Assembly (NCBI GenBank): GCA_045602385.1
Contig: JAZSBL010000020.1
Coordinates: 1 to 48,933, forward strand
Direction of reading: 5' to 3'
Source: SVTX01 sp045602385
Lineage (GTDB): Bacteria > Bacillota > Clostridia > Oscillospirales > CAG-272
Length of the DNA: 48,933 nucleotides
A program made the position numbers and the translations under genes. The notes beneath the pieces were generated by a model. It saw nothing but the letters and a program-made list of their open reading frames with translations, was not told where the DNA came from and did not search any database. Every line of letters starts with the position of its first letter. Position 1 is the stretch's first letter. Of the stretch, positions 6,980 through 15,205 are shown piece after piece.

Positions 6980-9181
6980 ATGAAAAAGCGCATTATCGCT
7001 TTGCTTCTCTGCCTTGCAATGACCGTTTCGGTATTCGCAGGATGCGCGGGAAGTATTGATGCAGACTCAGAGTACAAGGGCGAGCAGATCATAATGTACC
7101 TGAGCGAAAACATCTACAATCTCGACCCTGCTTGCTCATATACGAACGCAAGCTTGAGAAGCATTGTAAGTCTTATTTTCGATACACTCTTTACCGTTGA
7201 CGAAAAAGGTAAGGTTTCCCCCTCTCTTGCCAAGAGCTACAAGACAGAGGAGAGAGATGACGGCTTCTTCATGTACATTGAGATCAACGAGGATGCAAAG
7301 TGGTCGGATAACAACCCCGTAACGGCAGACGATGTCGCTTATGCATGGAAAAGACTCCTCAACCCCAAGAACTCATACGAATCCGCCGCTCTTCTTTTTG
7401 ACATAAAAGGCGCGCGTGAGTATAACCAGACCGGCGAGGGCAAGGATACAATGGGTATCAGCGCAGACGGCAAGCTTCTTACGATCGAGTTTGAGGGAAA
7501 GGTCGACACAGATCAGTTCATCCTCAATCTTACAAGCTCCGCGTTGGCTCCTCTCCGCGAGGATATCATCGGCGAAATGAAGGATAACGACAAGCAGGCT
7601 GATGACTGGGCTAAGAAGTCCACCATCATGGTATCAAGCGGTCCCTTCAAGCTCACAAAGGTGGGATACTACACCGACGCGGGAACGAAATATATCGACA
7701 CAAGCTATTCCGAAAAGAAGGTCAATGCCGACAATAAGATCGAAAACGATAAGAACGGCAACCCCATCTTCATTGACGGAACTACTCCCAAGGAGTTCTC
7801 CGCCCAGAAGGTGTCCAGCTACATTCTTGAAAGAAACCTCTACTACTACAGAAACGCAGAGGACGGCGAAAAGCTTGACGTATCGGTCGTTCCTTACAGA
7901 ATCATCGTAGATTGCAGTCTTACAGACGAGGAGATCCTCCAGGGCTACCGCGACGGTATCATCGCTTATATCGGTGATATTCCCATGTCACTCAGAGGCG
8001 AGCTTGAGGGAGAGGCTGAAAAGTACGATTCTCTTTCCACAAACGTCTGCTACCTCAACCAGAACGCAGCTGTTACAAGAACGCTTGCGGACGGCACTCA
8101 GGAGTCTGTAAACCTCTTTGCCAACAAAACGGTAAGACAGGTGCTTTCCATGGCGATTGACCGCGAGACGATTGCAAAAGAGCTTGTATTTGCACAGGCG
8201 GCAACAGGCATCGTCCCCACCGGAGTATATGATACAAACAACATCAAGACCAAGTTCCGTGATACAGAGACCGACTATCAGTATCTTTCAAAGAAAGAGG
8301 TAGCAGATCTTCAGTCCACGCTTGGCGCGGCGGGAATTACTCCCTCCGAGTACTCCTTCTCTATCACCGTATCCTCTTACGATGAGGTGCATATGGCGGT
8401 TGCAAATCAGCTTCTCGCCGCATGGGGTACCTCAGGTCTTGGATTTAACGTAACAATCAACGTTCGCGGAACGATTGCAAACAACGACGTTCACAAGGAT
8501 GTTGCAAGCGTACCCACAGATCTTTGCGACGACCTCTGGGCAGAGGATCTTGCAAGAGGAAACTATCAGGCGGCGGTCCTTGACCTCGTTGCACCCAGCG
8601 CAGATCCCTTCTCTGTATTGGCTCCCTTCGCAACAGCATTCTCAGGCCAGAAGATCGACATGAGCGATCCCACAAATATCAAGGCATCTACACATAGCAC
8701 AGGATACAGCTCCGCAGAATACGACGCCCTTATGGAGTCAATATTCGCAGAAAAGGTTATCGAAGGCAGATCCGGAAACCTCCACAAGGCAGAGGAAATA
8801 CTTATGGAAGACATGCCCGTCATCCCGATAGTATTCAACCAGTCCGCTTACGTTATCAACGAGGATCTCCTTGATCTTGGCAACAAGATCCTGTTCTGGG
8901 AGACCGCAGGCAATTATTACGCTCCCGTTTCCTTCTCCAAGGCAACCGTAAAGAGCTACGAAAAATACGTAGCAAAGTGCGCCGAGTACGTTTATAACAA
9001 CTACGCTACATGGCAGGCAAGACCCAATTCTTACTTTGCTCTTTCATTCGGAGACGTAGATTTTGACCACTTCGCGTATACCAACTCCAACTATTACTAT
9101 CTCTTCAAGGATAAGTACGGTACGGATGGCTACGATTGGCTCAATGAAAAGCCCGCAAAGGAAACCGAGGCAGCATCGTAA
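6980..9181 (+). CDS. Peptide ABC transporter substrate-binding lipoprotein (OppA-like, SBP family 5)
   Basis: Extracytoplasmic solute-binding protein of the oligopeptide/nickel family (SBP_bac_5). The signal peptide ends in FAGC, so Cys22 is the lipid anchor. The family core begins soon after, with a typical NLDPA segment near residue 50 and a substrate-domain region later that contains VRQVLSMAIDRETI. At 733 residues it is clearly longer than the roughly 540 of typical OppA; there are insertions in the middle and an extended Tyr/Asn-rich C-terminus from about 640. AGGAGG precedes the ATG. No permease or ATPase genes flank it and it has its own promoter and terminator, so it is an orphan binding protein that must borrow a transporter encoded elsewhere or act as a sensor. 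Confidence 0.93.
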   Translation: MKKRIIALLLCLAMTVSVFAGCAGSIDADSEYKGEQIIMYLSENIYNLDPACSYTNASLRSIVSLIFDTLFTVDEKGKVSPSLAKSYKTEERDDGFFMYIEINEDAKWSDNNPVTADDVAYAWKRLLNPKNSYESAALLFDIKGAREYNQTGEGKDTMGISADGKLLTIEFEGKVDTDQFILNLTSSALAPLREDIIGEMKDNDKQADDWAKKSTIMVSSGPFKLTKVGYYTDAGTKYIDTSYSEKKVNADNKIENDKNGNPIFIDGTTPKEFSAQKVSSYILERNLYYYRNAEDGEKLDVSVVPYRIIVDCSLTDEEILQGYRDGIIAYIGDIPMSLRGELEGEAEKYDSLSTNVCYLNQNAAVTRTLADGTQESVNLFANKTVRQVLSMAIDRETIAKELVFAQAATGIVPTGVYDTNNIKTKFRDTETDYQYLSKKEVADLQSTLGAAGITPSEYSFSITVSSYDEVHMAVANQLLAAWGTSGLGFNVTINVRGTIANNDVHKDVASVPTDLCDDLWAEDLARGNYQAAVLDLVAPSADPFSVLAPFATAFSGQKIDMSDPTNIKASTHSTGYSSAEYDALMESIFAEKVIEGRSGNLHKAEEILMEDMPVIPIVFNQSAYVINEDLLDLGNKILFWETAGNYYAPVSFSKATVKSYEKYVAKCAEYVYNNYATWQARPNSYFALSFGDVDFDHFAYTNSNYYYLFKDKYGTDGYDWLNEKPAKETEAAS

Positions 9182-9211
9182 TCCGGTAATTTTAAAAACA
9201 AAATAAACAGA

Positions 9212-9245
9212 TATTGCCCCGACGGCTGTCGGGGCAATAATTTTT
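9212..9245 (+). terminator. Intrinsic terminator of the binding-protein gene
   Basis: ATTGCCCCGAC (9214-9224) pairs with GTCGGGGCAAT (9228-9238) around a short loop, then a run of T to 9245. Confidence 0.93.
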
Positions 9246-9276
9246 CGCATTTTTGTCTTTTTTATATTAATAGATG

Positions 9277-9305
9277 TAGACAAACGAACAAATAAGTGGT
9301 ATAAT
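9277..9305 (+). promoter_or_regulatory. Promoter of the MBL hydrolase-gltX unit
   Basis: TAGACA (9277-9282), 17 bp, TATAAT (9300-9305). Just downstream, TGTCGC (9320-9325) and GCGACA (9341-9346) can form a stem in the ~68-nt leader. Confidence 0.8.
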
Positions 9306-9379
9306 AAGATGGATTTATGTGTCGCGCAGCTTGTGCCACTGCGACATGTCCGTATCATTTAAACAGTGGAATTATAAAA

Positions 9380-10000
9380 ATGAAAGTACACAATCTTTAT
9401 TCCGGATCTTGGCTATCAAACTGCTATGCGATAATCAACCGTGACTGCAACGGTGAGGCGCACGCGGCGATCGTTGACCCAAGCGCGCCCGCCGATGGAA
9501 TATGCGAATTTCTTGACACACAGGGTGCAAAGCTCGACATGATAGTCCTCACGCACGGTCACTTTGACCACATAATGTCACTTGACGAGCTTCGAGAGCG
9601 CACGGGCGCGCCCGTATATATCCATAAGGATGATGCGGAGCTGCTTGGCGACAGTCAGAAAAACGCATACTCTCTCTTCTTTGCCGAAAAGATGGTTGCG
9701 AAGGAAGCCGACAAGATACTGAACGACGGCGACACGATAAGCCTTGGCGACGGGAAGCTGACAGTAATTCACCTCCCGGGACACACACGTGGATCTATAG
9801 GACTTTTGGGCGATAGATTTATCCTCACGGGAGACACGCTTTTTGACAGAGGCGTAGGCCGCTCCGATCTCTACGGCGGAGATACGATGCAATTATATTC
9901 ATCGATCGGCAGACTTAAAGAGCTTGATCCCACGTTACAAATATACCCTGGCCACGGAAAGGGTGCTTTGCTCGGGCGCACTTTAGAAGCCGTAATTTAA
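9380..10000 (+). CDS. MBL-fold metallo-hydrolase (glyoxalase II-like)
   Basis: 206-residue cytoplasmic metallo-beta-lactamase-fold hydrolase. The binuclear metal motif THGHFDH is at 58-64; LPGHTRGS supplies the next metal-binding His, ILTGDTLF the bridging Asp and YPGHG the last His. The length and motif set match the short YcbL/GloB-type proteins, which hydrolyse thioesters such as S-lactoylglutathione or act on unknown substrates; the substrate cannot be decided here. The ATG at 9380 puts the protein start where the family begins. A start at 9317 would add a stretch read through the leader hairpin and is rejected. The ribosome-binding site is weak (GTGGA). gltX follows after 29 bp. Confidence 0.9.
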   Translation: MKVHNLYSGSWLSNCYAIINRDCNGEAHAAIVDPSAPADGICEFLDTQGAKLDMIVLTHGHFDHIMSLDELRERTGAPVYIHKDDAELLGDSQKNAYSLFFAEKMVAKEADKILNDGDTISLGDGKLTVIHLPGHTRGSIGLLGDRFILTGDTLFDRGVGRSDLYGGDTMQLYSSIGRLKELDPTLQIYPGHGKGALLGRTLEAVI

Positions 10001-10029
10001 TTGTTTAAACTCTGAAAGGAATCACATAT

Positions 10030-11718
10030 ATGGATTTTAATTATTTAGCAGAATTACTTTTCCCGCATATAAAGGATACTCCCCAAGATGTCGAGGCAAG
10101 ATATCCCGCGCGCAACCTTCCCGAGGGCGCAAAGGTAACGAGATTTGCCCCCAGCCCCACGGGATTTGTTCACTTCGGCGGTCTTTTCCCCTCCACCGTA
10201 GGTGAGCGACTTGCGCACCAGTCGGGCGGCGTTTTCTACCTTAGAATAGAGGACACTGACGCAAAGCGCGAGGTTGCAGGAGCGGCAGAGGGACTTATCA
10301 AGACGCTTGCAAAGTACGGAATCAACTTTGACGAGGGCGCGATTCTTGACGAGAACGGAAACATCTCGGATAAGGGCGCATACGGCCCCTATAAGCAGAG
10401 CCAACGCGGTCCTATCTACCAGACCTTTGCAAAGCAGCTTGTGCGCGAGGGCAAGGCTTATCCCTGCTTTACGACCGAGGAGGAGCTTGACGAATTACAG
10501 GCAATAAATAAAAAAGAAGAGATCAAGAATACAGACTGGCAGGCGGAGGCGGAGGCAAAGCGCAGAGAAATGCTCGCGCGCCGCAACTTCACCATTGAAG
10601 AGGTCGAGGAGCATCTCAAGGCGGGACACCCCTTCGTTCTCCGTATTCTCGCGCTCGGCGATCCCGAAAGAAAAATAAAGTTTACCGACCTCGTAAAGGG
10701 CACTCTTGAAATTCCCGAAAACGACGAGGACTTCGTTCTTCTCAAGTCGGACGGTATTCCCACATACCACTTTGCACACGCGGTAGACGACCACCTTATG
10801 GGCACCACGCACGTAATCCGCGGCGAGGAATGGCTCCCCAGCCTGCCCAAGCATATTCAGCTCTTCTCTGCTCTCGGCTTTAAGCTTCCCAAGTATATGC
10901 ACATAGCGCAGATCATGAAGCTTGACGAGAACGGAAACAAGAAGAAGCTCTCAAAGCGCGACATGGGCGCAAACATGGACGACTACACCCGCATGGGATA
11001 TTGCCCCGAGGCGGTCTGTGAGTATATTATGACACTTCTCAACTCGAATTACGAGGAGTGGCATATGCAGAATCCCGACAAGGCGTATACCGAGTTCCCC
11101 TTCAACATCAAGAAGATGTCCGTTTCGGGCTGCCTCTTCGACTTCGGCAAGATAAACGACGTTTCAAAGAACGTCATCTCCCGCATGACCGCAGGTGAGG
11201 TAACCGACAAGGTAACGGCTTGGGCTCTTGAATTTGACCCCGAGTTCGGCGCAGAGCTTGCGCGTGACCGTGAATTTCCCGAGAAGATCTTTGCGATCGG
11301 CCGCGGCGGCAAGAAGCCCCGTAAGGACCTTGCGACATGGGTTGATGCAAAGCCCTATATGGGATTCTTCTACGACAAGTTCTTTACGATCGAGAACGAG
11401 TACCCCGAGAACTTTGACAAGGCAGATATTATCGCAACCCTTGAGAAATTCAGCGAGAGCTACGACTGTGCCGACGATATGAACACCTGGTTCGACAAGG
11501 TAAAGGCTATCGCAGATTCACTCGGATTTGCGTCCGACATGAAGGCATATAAAGCAGATCCCACAGCCTTCAAAGGCAGCGTTGCGGATATCAGCATGTT
11601 CATTCGCGTTGCGGTAACGGGTAAGCAGAACGCACCCGACCTCTACACCGTTATGCAGATAATCGGCAAGGAAAAGACGCTTGAGCGCATCTCAAGAATG
11701 ATCGCAAGCCTGAAATAA
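10030..11718 (+). CDS. gltX: Glutamyl-tRNA synthetase
   Basis: Class I synthetase that attaches Glu to tRNA-Glu. The HIGH motif appears as HFGG at 48-51 after the family signature FAPSPTG, and the KMSKS loop as KLSKR at about 306-310. At 562 residues it is longer than the roughly 470-490 of common bacterial GluRS; part of the excess is an N-terminal extension of about 35 residues before the first catalytic strand. AAAGGA precedes the ATG. glnS follows after 39 bp, so tRNA-Glu and tRNA-Gln charging enzymes appear to be co-transcribed. With a true GlnRS next door, this enzyme is probably discriminating, which is inference. Confidence 0.96.
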   Translation: MDFNYLAELLFPHIKDTPQDVEARYPARNLPEGAKVTRFAPSPTGFVHFGGLFPSTVGERLAHQSGGVFYLRIEDTDAKREVAGAAEGLIKTLAKYGINFDEGAILDENGNISDKGAYGPYKQSQRGPIYQTFAKQLVREGKAYPCFTTEEELDELQAINKKEEIKNTDWQAEAEAKRREMLARRNFTIEEVEEHLKAGHPFVLRILALGDPERKIKFTDLVKGTLEIPENDEDFVLLKSDGIPTYHFAHAVDDHLMGTTHVIRGEEWLPSLPKHIQLFSALGFKLPKYMHIAQIMKLDENGNKKKLSKRDMGANMDDYTRMGYCPEAVCEYIMTLLNSNYEEWHMQNPDKAYTEFPFNIKKMSVSGCLFDFGKINDVSKNVISRMTAGEVTDKVTAWALEFDPEFGAELARDREFPEKIFAIGRGGKKPRKDLATWVDAKPYMGFFYDKFFTIENEYPENFDKADIIATLEKFSESYDCADDMNTWFDKVKAIADSLGFASDMKAYKADPTAFKGSVADISMFIRVAVTGKQNAPDLYTVMQIIGKEKTLERISRMIASLK

Positions 11719-11757
11719 TCAAATTTTTGACTCTCCGTAAGAAGAAAGGCCAACAAA

Positions 11758-13413
11758 ATGGAAGAAATCAAGAATAATTTTATACACGATATTATAGATG
11801 CGGACCTTACCGCAAATCCCGGTCTTAAGATCCACACACGCTTCCCCCCCGAGCCTAACGGATATCTCCATATAGGCTCTGTCAAGGCGATCTGCATCAA
11901 CACAGACGTAGCTAATAAGTATAACGGTCTTTTCAATCTCCGTTACGACGATACCAACCCCGCAAAGGAGTCCGATGAGTTCGTTCGTTCTATCCGCGAG
12001 GACCTCGAGTGGCTCGGCGCAGCTCCCACAGGCGGTGTATTCTACGGCTCGGACTACTTTGGCAAGTGCTATGAGTTTGCAGTTCAGCTTATCAAGCAAG
12101 GCGATGCATACGTCTGCGACCTCTCCAAGGACGACCTTGCAGACTATAAGGGCACAGACCGTGCGGTTGCAGGTAAGGAATCTCCCTACCGCAACAGAAG
12201 CATAGAGGAAAACCTTGACCTTTTTGAGAGAATGAGAAATGGTGAGTTTGAGGACGGCGCGCGCACACTCCGCGCAAAGATCGACCCCACAAGCGATAAC
12301 CCCTATCTCCGCGACCCTGTAATTTACAGAATCAAGCATATCCACCATCACCGTCAGGGCGACGAGTGGTGCGTATATCCTATGTACGATTTCGCTCACC
12401 CCATTCAGGACGCGCTTGAGGGAATCACACATTCACTTTGCTCAAGCGAGTTCAGAAATCACCGCCCCCTCTACGACTGGGTAGTTGAGAAGATAGGCTT
12501 CTCTCAGAAGCCCCACCAGTGGGAGTTCGGCCGTATGAACATTACCTACACCGTAATGTCCAAGCGCTATCTCCGTCAGCTCGTTGAGGAAGGCCACGTT
12601 GACGGCTGGGACGATCCCCGCCTTCCTACCCTCTGCGGACTTCGCCGCCGCGGATACACTCCCGCCGCACTCTTCAACTTCGTGCGTGAGGCAGGCGTAA
12701 CCAATACCGACCATACCGTTGACGTCCGCCAGCTCGAGGCGTGCGTAAGAGACGACCTTAACGAGAACGCGCTCCGCCGTATCGCTATCGCTCAGCCTAT
12801 CAAGGTAGTTATCGATAACTACCCCGAGGATAAAGAGGAAATGATCAGCGTTCCCAACCACCCCCAGAAGGAGGAGCTTGGAAGACGCGACGTTCCAATG
12901 ACTCGTGAGATCTACATTGACGCAGATGACTTTGCTGAAGTTCCCCCTCCGAAGTTCTTCCGTCTTAAGCCCGAGGGCGAGGTAAGACTCATGGGCGGAT
13001 ATATCATCAAGTACGCAGGAATCGAGAAGAACTCAGACGGCTCTATCAAGTGCATCCACGCAACAGCCGATCTTGAAACAGGCAACGGAATGCCCACGGA
13101 CGGCCGAAAGATCAAGGGTACTATACATTGGCTCTCCGCGAAATACGCTAAGCCCGCGACTCTCATGCTCTATGACCGCCTTTTCAATATCGAGAACACC
13201 GCTATGGTTCCCGAAGGACAGACCTACCTCGACTTCCTCAACCCCGACTCGCTTACAAAGCTTGAGGGCGCAATGGTTGAGCCCTCCCTTGAGAACGCCA
13301 AAGCGGGCGAGAAATTCCAGTTCGTACGTGTCGGCTACTTCTGTAAAGACTCCAAGAACGAAGGCACCTTTAACCGCGTAGTCGGTCTGAAGGATAGCTT
13401 CCCCAAAAAGTAA
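11758..13413 (+). CDS. glnS: Glutaminyl-tRNA synthetase
   Basis: Class I synthetase that charges tRNA-Gln directly. Motifs are HIGS at 38-41 within PPEPNGYLHIG, a GlnRS hallmark, and the KMSKS loop as VMSKR at about 266-270. The C-terminal beta-barrel anticodon domain occupies roughly 340-550. The 551-residue length equals that of proteobacterial and eukaryote-like GlnRS. Many Firmicutes lack glnS and make Gln-tRNA through GatCAB; its presence next to gltX means this organism can bypass that route for glutamine. GlnRS is generally thought to have spread to bacteria by lateral transfer. AAAGGCC lies ahead of the ATG. A DUF1294 gene follows 21 bp later. Confidence 0.97.
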   Translation: MEEIKNNFIHDIIDADLTANPGLKIHTRFPPEPNGYLHIGSVKAICINTDVANKYNGLFNLRYDDTNPAKESDEFVRSIREDLEWLGAAPTGGVFYGSDYFGKCYEFAVQLIKQGDAYVCDLSKDDLADYKGTDRAVAGKESPYRNRSIEENLDLFERMRNGEFEDGARTLRAKIDPTSDNPYLRDPVIYRIKHIHHHRQGDEWCVYPMYDFAHPIQDALEGITHSLCSSEFRNHRPLYDWVVEKIGFSQKPHQWEFGRMNITYTVMSKRYLRQLVEEGHVDGWDDPRLPTLCGLRRRGYTPAALFNFVREAGVTNTDHTVDVRQLEACVRDDLNENALRRIAIAQPIKVVIDNYPEDKEEMISVPNHPQKEELGRRDVPMTREIYIDADDFAEVPPPKFFRLKPEGEVRLMGGYIIKYAGIEKNSDGSIKCIHATADLETGNGMPTDGRKIKGTIHWLSAKYAKPATLMLYDRLFNIENTAMVPEGQTYLDFLNPDSLTKLEGAMVEPSLENAKAGEKFQFVRVGYFCKDSKNEGTFNRVVGLKDSFPKK

Positions 13414-13434
13414 TTGCTAACGGAGGATAAAAAA

Positions 13435-13743
13435 ATGCCCGAATTCATTGCACAGAACCCTATACTGTCGATATTTTTGGCATATATCGCGGTAATTTCA
13501 CTTATTTCGATAGTTGTCTGCATCTACGACAAGAAGATATCCAAAAAGAACCGCGTTGAGCTTCGCACACCCGAGAAGACTCTCCTTCTCCTCTCCGCTC
13601 TCGGCGGAAGCGTTGCGATGTTCATAACAATGCTCATAGTTCGCCATAAGACCAAGCACGTAAAGTTCATGCTCGGTATTCCGCTTATTATGATAGCTCA
13701 GGCGGGAGTGATTTATCTCCTTTTCCACTTTGGAATACTTTAA
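13435..13743 (+). CDS. DUF1294 family small membrane protein
   Basis: 102-residue membrane protein with three hydrophobic segments (about 9-29, 47-65, 78-97). Between the first two lies the conserved cytoplasmic block with RTPEKTLLLL, followed by a small-residue turn (ALGGS) and RHKTKHVKF, the signature of DUF1294. Function in the family is unknown. CGGAGG eight bases before the ATG at 13435 decides the start. It closes the MBL-gltX-glnS unit; I see no clear terminator after it, and the pheS promoter follows within about 60 bp. Confidence 0.88.
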   Translation: MPEFIAQNPILSIFLAYIAVISLISIVVCIYDKKISKKNRVELRTPEKTLLLLSALGGSVAMFITMLIVRHKTKHVKFMLGIPLIMIAQAGVIYLLFHFGIL

Positions 13744-13804
13744 TTTTGTACATTTTCAACAAACCGCGCTTGTGCCGATTACTTTAATTTTGTTAAAAGC
13801 ACAC

Positions 13805-13833
13805 TTGCGAAAAATATAATAAAATGTTATAAT
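13805..13833 (+). promoter_or_regulatory. Promoter of the pheST T-box leader
   Basis: TTGCGA (13805-13810), 17 bp, TATAAT (13828-13833). Transcription would start near 13840 at the beginning of the leader. Confidence 0.83.
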
Positions 13834-13839
13834 ATTATA

Positions 13840-14120
13840 GTTAAATATGAAAGGCTATGATGAAGTCAGCCCACTTTCAAGGCAATTTTCAGAGAGTCTG
13901 CGGTCGGTGTGAGCAGATATTTGCGAAAGCGCGGCATTTCCCTTCGGAGCTTGTCGGGTCAAAGCAACCTTTTGCGATTAGCCCTGCACGGATATGACAC
14001 CGTTACAAGTCAAGCAAAGTGTTGGCTTTGTGTTGTTTGCAAAGTCAGAATGCGGGTGGTACCGCGGAAAAATGTTTTTCCGTGCCGAATCCTCAATGAG
14101 GATTCGGGGCTTTTTATTTT
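13840..14120 (+). promoter_or_regulatory. T-box leader of pheST (tRNA-Phe sensing)
   Basis: The T-box core TGGTACCGCGG lies at 14057-14067. It is followed by a perfect 10-bp terminator stem (14085-14094 with 14098-14107, loop AAT) and a T-run (14111-14120). Stem I upstream contains GGTCGGTGT as in the leuS leader. UUC triplets sit where the specifier loop is expected (around 13937-13950), consistent with phenylalanine, but I cannot fix the exact one. It fills the 420-bp gap between the DUF1294 gene and pheS; a 72-codon frame running through it is spurious. Confidence 0.92.
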
Positions 14121-14163
14121 GTTTTAAATAATATTCTATATATTTGAAAGGAATTTCAAAAAA

Positions 14164-15186
14164 ATGAAAGATACTTTAAATCGCATAAAGGAAGAAGCGC
14201 TTGCGATAATCGCTTCTCCCGACACCGACGATGCGGCTCTTGAGGCGCTTCGTATCAAGTATCTCGGTAAGAAGGGTGAGCTCACCGCCGTTCTTCGCGG
14301 AATGGGTCAGCTTTCTCCCGAGGAAAGACCGATCGTTGGCCAGATGGCAAACGACGTAAGAGCAGAGATCGAGTCGGCTCTTACAGAAAAGAAGACCGCA
14401 TTGGCAGCAAGCGCGCTTGACGCACAGCTTCTCGCGGAAAAGCTTGACGTTACAGTTCCCGGAAAGCAGGAGAAGATGGGCCACCGTCACCCCCTCACTC
14501 TCGTTCAGAGAGATATGGAGGAGATATTCATCGGAATGGGATTCTCTATCGCAGAGGGACCCGAGGTTGAGTACGACTACTACAACTTCCAGGCGCTCAA
14601 TATTCCCGAGAATCACCCCGCGCGTGATACTCAGGACACCTTCTACATCACAGATAAGATACTTCTCCGCTCCCAGACCTCTCCCGTTCAGGCAAGAGTA
14701 ATGGAGCAGCAGAAGCCCCCGATCCGTATCATCTCTCCCGGCCGCGTTTACAGAAGTGACGCAATGGATGCAACACACTCTCCCCTCTTCCATCAGATGG
14801 AGGGACTTGTAGTTGACAAGGGCATTACGATGGGCGACCTTAAGGGTATGCTTGAAACCTTTGCCAAGACAGAATTCGGCGAGGAAACGCGTATCCGCTT
14901 CCGTCCCCACCACTTCCCCTTCACAGAGCCCTCTGCCGAGGTAGATATCTCCTGCTTTATGTGCGGAGGTAAGGGCTGCCGTCTTTGCAAGGGCGAGGGC
15001 TGGATCGAGATCCTCGGTGCAGGAATGGTTCACCCCAACGTGCTTCGCAATTGCGGAATCGATCCCGAGGAATACAGCGGATTTGCATTCGGCATGGGTG
15101 TTGAGAGAATCGCAATGCTCAAGTACCACATTGACGATATCCGTCATTTCTATGAGAATGACGTTCGTTTTATAGAACAGTTTTAA
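14164..15186 (+). CDS. pheS: Phenylalanyl-tRNA synthetase alpha subunit
   Basis: Catalytic subunit of the class II alpha2-beta2 PheRS, 340 residues. An N-terminal coiled-coil arm (about 1-90) precedes the catalytic core. Class II motif 2 is seen around GRVYRSDAMDATH, with HQMEG following, and motif 3 near the C-terminus at GFAFGMGVERIAML. The phenylalanine-pocket region FRPHHFPFTEPS is intact. A four-cysteine cluster (C-x2-C-x4-C-x2-C) within CFMCGGKGCRLC looks zinc-binding and is common in Gram-positive PheS. AAAGGAA precedes the ATG. pheT follows after 19 bp. Confidence 0.97.
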   Translation: MKDTLNRIKEEALAIIASPDTDDAALEALRIKYLGKKGELTAVLRGMGQLSPEERPIVGQMANDVRAEIESALTEKKTALAASALDAQLLAEKLDVTVPGKQEKMGHRHPLTLVQRDMEEIFIGMGFSIAEGPEVEYDYYNFQALNIPENHPARDTQDTFYITDKILLRSQTSPVQARVMEQQKPPIRIISPGRVYRSDAMDATHSPLFHQMEGLVVDKGITMGDLKGMLETFAKTEFGEETRIRFRPHHFPFTEPSAEVDISCFMCGGKGCRLCKGEGWIEILGAGMVHPNVLRNCGIDPEEYSGFAFGMGVERIAMLKYHIDDIRHFYENDVRFIEQF

Positions 15187-15205
15187 GAAAGGAGTCGGTT
15201 AGAAT

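Noticed and set aside
9317..10000. Longer start for the MBL hydrolase
   Set aside because: The extra 21 residues would be read through the leader stem and are not family-like.
13909..14127. 72-codon frame before pheS
   Set aside because: Lies entirely in the pheST T-box leader and its terminator. The 69-codon frame at 2404-2613 is likewise inside the leuS T-box.
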